DNA of 19,060 nucleotides from Saprospiraceae bacterium UBA7687. GTDB lineage: Bacteria > Bacteroidota > Bacteroidia > Chitinophagales > Saprospiraceae. The notes below the pieces were generated by a model that had not been told where the DNA came from, did no database searches, and saw nothing but the letters and a program-made list of their open reading frames with translations. Below are positions 8,359 to 14,421 of this stretch, in pieces (position 1 is the stretch's first letter; each line of letters opens with the position of its first letter). The stretch lies in assembly GCA_002482845.1 (NCBI GenBank), contig DLGT01000117.1, forward strand, positions 1-19,060. Direction: 5' to 3'. Made by a program: the position numbers and the translations under genes.

Positions 8359-8410
8359 CAAATCTAGATATATCGATATTTAAATGCGAATGTATATAGA
8401 TATCTATATA
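8359..8410 (-). promoter_or_regulatory. Predicted porin-operon promoter with three overlapping palindromes
   Basis: On the minus strand 8366-8359 reads TAGATTTG, an exact TAnnTTTG -7 element 33 nt upstream of the porin start. The palindromes ATCTAGAT (8362-8369) and ATATCGATAT (8370-8379) cover and abut it, and a perfect 18-bp palindrome TATATAGATATCTATATA (8393-8410) lies just upstream. This arrangement suits repression by a dimeric regulator such as the neighbouring ArsR-type protein. The -33 match is weak (TTCG). Confidence 0.45.
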
Positions 8411-8572
8411 TGTTGTATGTTAATTTGTTGTTTTTTTATAAAAAATTATCAATTTCCGCAATATTGATGTGTATTTGGAATATTATTTTACGTATTGCAA
8501 TAATACGAAATTAAATATTGTATTATTGTGAGTGTTTTGTAGTGGTATGATTAACATGAGAAAGTTAGATGT

Positions 8573-8628
8573 AAATTTTCATAAATTACAAGAATTAAAT
8601 TCCAATATAGAATTAGCAAAATTAACGT
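8573..8628. repeat. Imperfect 56-bp direct repeat, copy A
   Basis: Aligns without gaps to 8655-8710 with 45 of 56 bases identical by hand count. The last third (AATTAGCAAAATTA) is perfectly shared. Read on the minus strand both copies contain recurring AATT-GTG-like units. Confidence 0.7.
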
Positions 8629-8654
8629 CAATTAGTGTAAAATATGTTTGATGA

Positions 8655-8710
8655 GAATTTTCACTAATTACACGAATTTAACTACATAATATAATTAGCA
8701 AAATTAGCGT
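8655..8710. repeat. Imperfect 56-bp direct repeat, copy B
   Basis: Second copy of the 8573-8628 repeat, 82 nt further on. Its ATTTTCACTAATT (8657-8669) also forms an inverted repeat with AATTAGTGTAAAAT (8630-8643) between the copies, so a bulged hairpin is possible. Confidence 0.7.
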
Positions 8711-8730
8711 AAAAAAAAAAGTCCAACTTT
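8711..8730 (-). terminator. Weak terminator of the arsR-type gene
   Basis: On the minus strand a short hairpin AAAGT-TGG-ACTTT is followed by seven further T residues, 10 nt after the stop codon. The stem has only five pairs. Confidence 0.35.
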
Positions 8731-8740
8731 ATAAATGTCT

Positions 8741-9028
8741 TTATGCAGGAAGTAGACATTTCACAATATCATAATAAGCAGGATTGGCCAATGAATAGAA
8801 TGAGTTTTTGCCATCACGACTGACTTTTACGATATCTTGGTTTTTCAGGATTCGCAGATGATGACTTGCTACAGCTTGTTCTATGTCTAGTTTTTCATGT
8901 ATATCAGTGACGGATAGTTCTTTTTCTTGGTGTAATAAATCTACCATTAAGAATCGTATTGGGTGCGCAATAGCCTTCAACTTCTCTGTCGAATCTTCTA
9001 GGAAATCTATATCGAAACGTGTATTCAT
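8741..9028 (-). CDS. ArsR-family winged-helix repressor without the classical metal motif
   Basis: A 95-residue protein with the standard ArsR/SmtB fold: LKAIAHPIRFLMVDLL (17-32), the helix-turn-helix ELSVTDIHEKLDIEQAVASHHLRILKNQDIV (37-67) and a wing at VKVSRDGKNSFYSL (68-81). In metal sensors the recognition region carries a Cys-x-Cys (ELCVCDL type); here it is LSVTDI, and the only cysteine is near the C-terminus. It is therefore unlikely to sense metal through the classical site. It sits between the uptake operon and the divergent NTase/exonuclease genes. Palindromes at its own promoter and at the porin promoter suggest it represses both; that is inference. Confidence 0.9.
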   Translation of the reverse strand: MNTRFDIDFLEDSTEKLKAIAHPIRFLMVDLLHQEKELSVTDIHEKLDIEQAVASHHLRILKNQDIVKVSRDGKNSFYSLANPAYYDIVKCLLPA

Positions 9029-9049
9029 TCTTGTTACTTGCTCAAAATA

Positions 9050-9066
9050 ATATACAAATGTATATA
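9050..9066 (-). promoter_or_regulatory. Predicted arsR-type promoter (-7) within an inverted repeat
   Basis: On the minus strand 9062-9055 reads TACATTTG, an exact TAnnTTTG element 27 nt upstream of the start codon. It lies inside the inverted repeat ATATAC-AAAT-GTATAT (9050-9065). The 10-mer AATGTATATA (9057-9066) recurs at 8389-8398 beside the porin promoter. No good -33 element is visible. Confidence 0.4.
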
Positions 9067-9117
9067 TTTAAATACGTATATTACTATTTTTGTTTTAGGA
9101 ATTGTAAAATTTCAAAT

Positions 9118-9189
9118 CTTAATTTCAACCTTATTCTCAATCTTAACCTTAGCCTTAACCTTAATCTCAACCTTAACCTTAACATCAAC
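9118..9189. repeat. Degenerate hexanucleotide tandem array (CTTAAC)n
   Basis: Twelve consecutive hexamers related to CTTAAC. Four are exact (9142, 9154, 9172, 9178) and most others differ by one or two bases (CTTAAT, TTCAAC, CTCAAC, CTTAGC). A thirteenth weaker unit, TCAAAT, precedes it. The array ends 47 nt before the DUF294 start codon, upstream of the predicted promoter. Confidence 0.85.
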
Positions 9190-9202
9190 TGACCAAGATC
9201 AT

Positions 9203-9232
9203 TTTGTACTTCCATTAAATTTCTCATATTTG
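9203..9232 (+). promoter_or_regulatory. Candidate promoter of the NTase/exonuclease operon, possibly leaderless
   Basis: TTTG (9203-9206), 18 nt, then CATATTTG (9225-9232), which matches TAnnTTTG in 5 of the 6 specified bases. The -7 element ends 4 nt before the ATG at 9237, so transcription would begin at or next to the start codon. Confidence 0.4.
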
Positions 9233-9236
9233 TCCA

Positions 9237-11141
9237 ATGAAAAACGAAATAGTACATAGAGTATATGATTTCCTAAAGGAATATCCGCCTTTTAATTTAT
9301 TACCAAAAGAGGCCATTCTAAAGATTTCATCCCATGTGGTGGTTAAGTTTTTACCAGACAAAACCATACTTTTTAAAATAGGTGAGATGCCGCCTTCTAT
9401 ATTTTATATCGTCAATGAAGGCGCTATCCACCTTCACCAAGAAGACGGGCAGATGGTAGATCATTGTGATGAAGGTGATGTATTCGGTATAAGGCCGCTA
9501 CTTGCAGAGTCTCCTTATTTACTTACAGCCCAGTCTTCTGAAGATACCATTCTTTACTGCGTCAGGACAGAAGACTTTTTGCCATACCTTACCCATCATC
9601 CCAAAATCCTAGCTTTCCTAGCATCCAATTTTGCTGTCGGAGCTGGAAATATGTTTTTTAAAAAATCAACCACATCAAAGTCAGCAAATAATAATATTGG
9701 TGAAAATGTATTTACAGAACTTTTTACCATAGATACACAAAAATCACCTATATATTGCCATATTCACCATACCATACAAGAAGCCGCAGTGATCATGGCA
9801 ACGCATCAGATAGGCTCTATAGTAGTTTGTGACGAAGATATCCGACCCATAGGCATTGTGACAGATAAAGATCTGAGAATAAAAGTAGTAGCAGGAGATA
9901 TTCGCAAGAAGGAGAATATTTCTTTGATCATGTCAGCCCCTGTCATTTGTGTTAAGCCAGGCCTAAGCATTGCAGAACTACAGATACTGATGATTAAAAA
10001 TCGTATAAACCATCTTGCTGTCACCCAAGATGGCACCATTCATGGCAAATTAATTGGCGTAGTATCCGAACATGATCTCGTCGTCCAGCAAGCTGACAAT
10101 CCATCCATTCTCATACGCGAAATTAGAAAATCGCAGTCTGGTGAACAGTTAAAACGAGTCAGAGATAAGGTAGAGCGATTGATAAAAAAATACATCGATC
10201 AAGAAGTATCCATCCCATTTATCACCCAAGTCGTATCTAGTATCAATGATGAAATCATACAGCAAGCCATCGAAATATCTGAGTCTAAATTGGGCAAGGA
10301 AATTTATAAAGATATTAAATACTGTTGGCTGGCATTAGGCAGTGAAGGCCGTGAAGAACAATTATTAAGAACAGATCAGGACAATGCACTCATTTATATG
10401 CAAGATGATACGATACCTGAAATTAAAGAAAAGTGTATCAGATTGGCGAAAGAAGTCACGGCAATACTTCATGAGGTAGGGTATGAGTATTGTCCTGCGG
10501 ATATGATGGCTTCTAATCCTTCATGGTGTCAAAGTGTAGAAGAATGGCAACTAACTTTCCATCGATGGATATACCAGCCAGGTGAAAAGGAGATTATGAT
10601 GTGTACCATCTTTTTTGATTATCGCCCTGTGCATGGTGATGTTTCTTTGGCCAATACGTTGACAAATTACATTTTTACTTCCTTAGACAAACAAGAAGTT
10701 TTTTTACATTTATTGGCCAAAAATGCTTTAGAAAATCCAGCGCCGTTATCATTTTTCAGAAATTTTATAGTAGAAAAAAACGGCGAACACAAAGATAGTT
10801 TCGACATCAAACTCAGAGCCATGATGCCACTTACGGATGCTGCTAGATTGCTCACGCTTGCTTCTAGAAACGGTGGAGAAAATAATACTTGTAACCGGTT
10901 TTTGGCGCTTGCAGACATTGAGCCACAAAATGCGGAATTATACAGAATGGCTGCCGATGCTTATGAAATTTTAATAAGAATACGCACCAAAAACGGATTT
11001 AAAAAAGGTGACTCAGGTAGATATATCCAGCCTAATGAAATGGATAAAATGGATAGATTGCTACTTCGTAATGCATTCCAACCCATAGATGAGTTACAAA
11101 AAATGATTAAAGTTAGGTTTCAATTAGGTGGCATATTATGA
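9237..11141 (+). CDS. cNMP-binding/CBS/nucleotidyltransferase protein (DUF294 family)
   Basis: A 634-residue cytoplasmic signalling protein. Residues about 15-130 form a cyclic-nucleotide-binding-like domain (ILFKIGEMPPSIFYIVNEGAIHL, EGDVFG). A CBS pair follows (about 175-290; IGSIVVCDEDIRPIGIVTDKDLR and INHLAVTQDGTIHGKLIGVVSEHDL). Residues 360-400 hold the GlnD/MNT-type nucleotidyltransferase motif GSEGREEQ (368-375) with D380 and D382 as the DxD metal pair. The C-terminal third is the DUF294 substrate-binding helical domain (PLTDAARLLTLA). The family is regularly found with DUF4212/VC_2705 symporters, but its nucleotidyl acceptor is unknown. The next gene overlaps by 4 nt (ATGA), so the two are translationally coupled. 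Adenylate or CBS-bound nucleotides are plausible signals; this is inference. Confidence 0.93.
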   Translation: MKNEIVHRVYDFLKEYPPFNLLPKEAILKISSHVVVKFLPDKTILFKIGEMPPSIFYIVNEGAIHLHQEDGQMVDHCDEGDVFGIRPLLAESPYLLTAQSSEDTILYCVRTEDFLPYLTHHPKILAFLASNFAVGAGNMFFKKSTTSKSANNNIGENVFTELFTIDTQKSPIYCHIHHTIQEAAVIMATHQIGSIVVCDEDIRPIGIVTDKDLRIKVVAGDIRKKENISLIMSAPVICVKPGLSIAELQILMIKNRINHLAVTQDGTIHGKLIGVVSEHDLVVQQADNPSILIREIRKSQSGEQLKRVRDKVERLIKKYIDQEVSIPFITQVVSSINDEIIQQAIEISESKLGKEIYKDIKYCWLALGSEGREEQLLRTDQDNALIYMQDDTIPEIKEKCIRLAKEVTAILHEVGYEYCPADMMASNPSWCQSVEEWQLTFHRWIYQPGEKEIMMCTIFFDYRPVHGDVSLANTLTNYIFTSLDKQEVFLHLLAKNALENPAPLSFFRNFIVEKNGEHKDSFDIKLRAMMPLTDAARLLTLASRNGGENNTCNRFLALADIEPQNAELYRMAADAYEILIRIRTKNGFKKGDSGRYIQPNEMDKMDRLLLRNAFQPIDELQKMIKVRFQLGGIL

Positions 11142-11827
11142 TCTGGAAAAAGCTAAAAAACATATTGCATTTTGACACTGCGGATAAGGAAGTCTATGCA
11201 GATTTTTATAATAGTTATCTTCAGCAATTCCAAAAATTGGATACCAAAAAACAAATTCATCAGCAGTCATTTGTTGTCCTAGATACGGAGACCACAGGAC
11301 TAGATCTTGTACAAGACAATATTTTATCAATTGGTGCAGTGAGAATAATAAATAATACCATTGATATTGCTGATTCGCTTTCCATTATTGTAAAAAATGA
11401 ACAAATACAAACACAAAATGCAGTGGCAATCCATGGTTTAGTTCAGACTGAATTAAAAGGCCAATCTCCAGAAGATGCATTGGTTACCTTTTTTGATTTT
11501 GTAGGTTCTAACATCATCGTTGGGCATCATATTGATTTTGACATCGCCATGCTCCATAAACTATCAAAAAGTCATGGTGGTGATGTACTAAAAAACAATG
11601 TACTCGATACATCCTACCTTGCACGTCGTTTAGATCATGCGTCTGACCCACATAGTTTAGACAGGAAAGAATATACATTAGATAAGTTGTGCACTAGATT
11701 TAATGTTGTGCCCAAAGCTCGACACACTGCTGATGGCGATGCCTATATTACAGCCATCATCTTCATGAAATTAATTCAAAAATTATCTCTCAAAGGTGTG
11801 ACAAACATAGGTCAATTACTTAAATAA
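11138..11827 (+). CDS. DnaQ-like DEDDh 3'-5' exonuclease
   Basis: A 229-residue protein with all DEDDh exonuclease motifs: Exo I VVLDTETTGLD (D49, E51), Exo II VGHHIDFDIAML (D135) and Exo III RHTADGDAY (H196, D201). About 45 residues of charged N-terminal extension precede the domain. It resembles the epsilon-like exonucleases that accompany DUF294 proteins rather than a replicative epsilon subunit: I see no polymerase-binding tail, and its gene is coupled to the NTase gene by an ATGA overlap. It should remove 3' nucleotides from nucleic acid or small nucleotide substrates. The biological substrate is unknown, and its link to transport regulation is by context only. Confidence 0.93.
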   Translation: MIWKKLKNILHFDTADKEVYADFYNSYLQQFQKLDTKKQIHQQSFVVLDTETTGLDLVQDNILSIGAVRIINNTIDIADSLSIIVKNEQIQTQNAVAIHGLVQTELKGQSPEDALVTFFDFVGSNIIVGHHIDFDIAMLHKLSKSHGGDVLKNNVLDTSYLARRLDHASDPHSLDRKEYTLDKLCTRFNVVPKARHTADGDAYITAIIFMKLIQKLSLKGVTNIGQLLK

Positions 11828-11869
11828 GTTGGTAATAATTTTAGTTTGCCTTTGTATTTTTGAGTCGAT

Positions 11870-11893
11870 AAGCTTAGCGTCTCCGCTAAGCTT
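11870..11893. repeat. Perfect 10-bp hairpin, REP-like
   Basis: AAGCTTAGCG (11870-11879) and its exact complement (11884-11893) with loop TCTC. No T-run follows on either strand, so it is not a standard terminator by itself. It lies 43 nt after the exonuclease stop, next to a second hairpin. It resembles dispersed intergenic stem-loops. Confidence 0.65.
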
Positions 11894-11901
11894 GGGTTAG
11901 T

Positions 11902-11921
11902 ACAAACGTCCCGTTTGTTTT
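11902..11921 (+). terminator. Short terminator-like hairpin after the exonuclease gene
   Basis: ACAAACG (11902-11908) pairs with CGTTTGT (11912-11918) across a 3-nt loop, with TTT following. It is the best candidate terminator for the NTase/exonuclease operon, though the T tract is short. Confidence 0.5.
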
Positions 11922-12012
11922 CCGGTACATTTCATTGCTGTCACAAGTTTATCAATATCCAATTTTAATTGTCTAAATCCAGAAAATGTAATTTTCATAA
12001 TTGATTTTATGC

Positions 12013-12020
12013 TACATTTG
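12013..12020 (+). promoter_or_regulatory. Candidate -7 element that decides the downstream start
   Basis: TACATTTG is an exact TAnnTTTG match 24 nt before the ATG at 12045. It lies downstream of the alternative in-frame ATG at 12009, so transcripts from it would lack that ATG and start translation at 12045. Confidence 0.45.
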
Positions 12021-12044
12021 TACTACATCAATAATGGTTTAGGA

Positions 12045-13334
12045 ATGAAGATGTTTCAGATAATCTTATTTTTTTTGACTTTTTTACACGTGCAAATAAT
12101 TTTTGCACAGGATTCACTATTAATTGAAACTTCATTAACTAATGAGCTAAAAGGTCAGCATAATTTATATGAGTTTACAAATCGCAACATTCAGGATATA
12201 AATTTTAAAGGCCAGAATATTCCTGATAACCTTATGTACCATTTTGCCATATATAATGGTTTAACTTTACAGACCATAATCAATAAGAAATATCATCTAG
12301 AGACAGGGATATTTATGGAGGAAAGAAGTTTTTCAGGTGGAAGTAATACTGTGAAAAATTGGGTGTTTTTTCCGAAAATCACTTTTACTGTACGAGATAC
12401 TTTAAATATTGGTAAACAAACTATCAGATTATATGGAAAAGGTGGTGACTTTTGGGCTGAGGATATGTCTGATATCATCAGGTTCTACAATATTGATTTT
12501 CAAGCTTCTGACATTCGCATAGGTTATAAAAGTTTTGATTTTGGGTTGGCTGTTATAGGTGATTTGTCTCAGAATATTGGTTTGGGATTAACTGAGTTAT
12601 ATAAATTTTATATGCAATATAATGGGGCTAAGATTAAAAATGTATCTTCTGTTAGTGTAAATGAATTAATAGTAAGAGGTGCATCAGGCCATCCAGAAAA
12701 ATATGATTATAATATAGCTAATTATGTAAGGTATGATTTTGATACTTTTACTTCGCTTGAAACACAAATCGACTTTAGAATATATAAAACTTATTCAGCA
12801 TCCAAAGCTTTAGCAGTAAAGCTTTCTAAAAAACTAAATGCTAACTTTGATATTCATGGGGCAGTAAGATACTTTGATAGTGAATTTAATTACGGATATG
12901 CAACCTTCGGCCCCAGGTTTAGGGAAAGTGGTTCGTATGTTGGTCCACAATTATATCCATTAAAAAACTTTCATAGGTCAATGAATCAATGGGCTTTAAT
13001 GACCAATCAGCAAGGTGCTGACGTTTTGAATGTGGAAATATGTCTGAAAGCAAAAAAGAATCTTACTTCTAAAATCTCTTTATACTCAAACTTAGATTTA
13101 AATTTGGTATATAATTTTAGAGATAGAAACGCTATTTATTATCCGATTTATGAAGCGGGATTATCCTACACCTTTTTTAAAGATTTTATGTATTCAATAG
13201 GCATTACAAATAAACAAATGAATCTTGATACCTATTTCCAAACATTTTATTTAAGTAATAAACCAATGATGTATTATAATGTGGCTTTTAATCTTAATGA
13301 CATCAAAATAAGTGCACATAAGAGAAAGATCTAA
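12045..13334 (+). CDS. Exported, probably outer-membrane protein of unknown function
   Basis: I chose the ATG at 12045 (429 residues) because it begins directly with a signal peptide, MKMFQIILFFLTFLHVQIIFAQ. The frame is open back to an ATG at 12009, but the 12 extra residues weaken the signal and lie above a predicted promoter. The mature protein is rich in aromatic residues and alternating strands (DIRIGYKSFDFGLAVIGDLSQ, YVRYDFDTFTSLETQIDFRIY, ISLYSNLDLNLVYNF, MYYNVAFNLNDIKI), which suggests a beta-barrel or other beta-rich outer-membrane protein. I do not recognise a family, and see no secretion-system C-terminal domain. It converges with the DJ-1/PfpI gene, with only 17 nt between the stop codons. 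Confidence 0.75.
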   Translation: MKMFQIILFFLTFLHVQIIFAQDSLLIETSLTNELKGQHNLYEFTNRNIQDINFKGQNIPDNLMYHFAIYNGLTLQTIINKKYHLETGIFMEERSFSGGSNTVKNWVFFPKITFTVRDTLNIGKQTIRLYGKGGDFWAEDMSDIIRFYNIDFQASDIRIGYKSFDFGLAVIGDLSQNIGLGLTELYKFYMQYNGAKIKNVSSVSVNELIVRGASGHPEKYDYNIANYVRYDFDTFTSLETQIDFRIYKTYSASKALAVKLSKKLNANFDIHGAVRYFDSEFNYGYATFGPRFRESGSYVGPQLYPLKNFHRSMNQWALMTNQQGADVLNVEICLKAKKNLTSKISLYSNLDLNLVYNFRDRNAIYYPIYEAGLSYTFFKDFMYSIGITNKQMNLDTYFQTFYLSNKPMMYYNVAFNLNDIKISAHKRKI

Positions 13335-13351
13335 CAAATCTAACCTGAAAT

Positions 13352-14068
13352 CTACATATGCAATAGTTTTTCCACGGCTAAAGCATAAGCTTCATTTCCT
13401 TTTTGTTCGAATTCCAAAAGATCTTTTGTAATGTGTTCTGGTGCATGCGCGGGATCACCTGCATGTACAGGCGGATGAGGTTGGTACTGAATGAATAATT
13501 GTGTTTTTTGTGCCGTTTGTAATCCTTGGAATTTTAGAACGATATCCAAAGCCAAATCGATTGATGACGAAATGCCACCACCTGTAAATACCTTAGCATC
13601 TTTGTCTATCAAATACCTAGGATATCCAACAGGAATGTCCAATCCATATTTTTCTGCAAGAAGTCTCAGTTCAGGTATGACTGACCAATAGGTAGTAGCA
13701 GTACAGTTGCGCAAGATGCCAGATGCAGCGAGTATAAATGCTCCCGTACATACAGAACCTTTCCAAGTAGCAACATTGTCATTGATAAATGCCAAAAAAG
13801 CACTATCAAACATTTTTGGTACAACACCATTTGATGACCCACCTGGCAGAAAGAGCATATCTAGTACCGGCATATCATTGTCAGTAATTAAAAAATCTGC
13901 CTTTACTGTCATGCCTTCTGAAGTGGTTATTTCTGTGCTTTGAGCGATGAGATGTGGTGTAAAATTATTGACAGGTGCTGCAAATACTTGAAAGGCTCCA
14001 GCAAAATCCATAAGGGTGCAAGAAGGGTAGAGTAGGATACCTACATTTATTACTTTGTCGGTGGTCAT
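13352..14068 (-). CDS. DJ-1/PfpI-family protein, isonitrile hydratase-like
   Basis: A 238-residue class-I glutamine-amidotransferase-like protein. The nucleophile elbow is SVCTGAFILAASGIL with C107, and the acidic partner is D21 in YPSCTLMDFAGAFQVF. Using Asp here rather than the Glu of DJ-1 matches isonitrile hydratases, as do LFLPGGSSNGV (72-82), ATTYWS and the C-terminal IQYQPHPPVHAGDP. Isonitrile hydratase converts isonitriles to N-formamides. Many relatives have unknown substrates, so the specific activity is uncertain. The gene stands alone, converging with the unrecognised exported protein gene. Confidence 0.85.
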   Translation of the reverse strand: MTTDKVINVGILLYPSCTLMDFAGAFQVFAAPVNNFTPHLIAQSTEITTSEGMTVKADFLITDNDMPVLDMLFLPGGSSNGVVPKMFDSAFLAFINDNVATWKGSVCTGAFILAASGILRNCTATTYWSVIPELRLLAEKYGLDIPVGYPRYLIDKDAKVFTGGGISSSIDLALDIVLKFQGLQTAQKTQLFIQYQPHPPVHAGDPAHAPEHITKDLLEFEQKGNEAYALAVEKLLHM

Positions 14069-14100
14069 GTTGTTTGGGTTTTATATTGAACTAAACACCA

Positions 14101-14108
14101 CAAAAATA
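14101..14108 (-). promoter_or_regulatory. Candidate -7 element of the DJ-1/PfpI gene
   Basis: On the minus strand this reads TATTTTTG, an exact TAnnTTTG match 32 nt upstream of the start codon. No -33 element is clear. Confidence 0.35.
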
Positions 14109-14212
14109 GGTGGAAGAATGGATGTCCGCTAGCGTAGTTTTACAGTATAATTATGTACGTATAAATACGGTTGATTTTGTGACGAGTGCATTCATGTGTA
14201 ACAGTTCAAAAT

Positions 14213-14253
14213 AAAAAATACAACCCAACAAAACGTATTGAGCTGTATTTTTT
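14213..14253 (-). terminator. A/T-flanked hairpin, probable terminator of the SDR gene
   Basis: AAAAAATACA (14213-14222) pairs with TGTATTTTTT (14244-14253) across a 21-nt loop. The arms supply a U-rich 3' side on both strands, so it could work in either direction. It lies about 170 nt past the SDR stop. Confidence 0.5.
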
Positions 14254-14421
14254 GAGCATTAAAAATGGAATGTACTCTGTAAAGTCCTTAGTTCAAATAA
14301 AATGAAATATCATGATTTTTACTGCATTGAAAATCAGATGTTTTCCTTTAGGGTATGGGTAATATACGGTTGATTATCAATCAATTTGTGTTTTCGGAGT
14401 GGACTCAAAATTAGAAAGGGG

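Larger units (their letters stand above)
8327..8740. other. Regulatory intergenic region between arsR-type gene and porin operon
   Basis: A 414-base gene-free stretch. From left to right it holds the predicted porin promoter with overlapping palindromes (8359-8410), two mutually exclusive AT-rich hairpins (CGTATT 8491-8496 with AATACG 8502-8507, versus AATAATAC 8499-8506 with GTATTATT 8520-8527), a pair of imperfect 56-bp direct repeats (8573-8710), and a weak terminator for the arsR-type gene. Confidence 0.6.
14069..14421. other. Intergenic region between the SDR and DJ-1/PfpI genes
   Basis: A 353-base gene-free stretch. It contains the candidate DJ-1 promoter (14101-14108), an A/T-rich hairpin terminator (14213-14253), two copies of TACGGTTGATT (14166-14176 and 14365-14375), and the small inverted repeat TTGATT-ATC-AATCAA (14370-14384). 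I see no coding potential. Confidence 0.55.

Noticed and set aside
9118..9189. Telomere-like or CRISPR-like array
   Set aside because: The unit is six bases with no spacers, and it is degenerate and internal to a chromosome segment; a plain tandem repeat explains it.
9038..9259. 73-codon plus-strand frame before the DUF294 gene
   Set aside because: It begins at TTG inside the arsR-type promoter region and most of it is the translated hexamer array (Leu/Thr/Ser repeats). It overlaps the true start at 9237.
12009..12044. Upstream in-frame ATG of the exported protein
   Set aside because: It would add 12 residues before a good signal peptide and lies upstream of a predicted promoter element; 12045 fits better.
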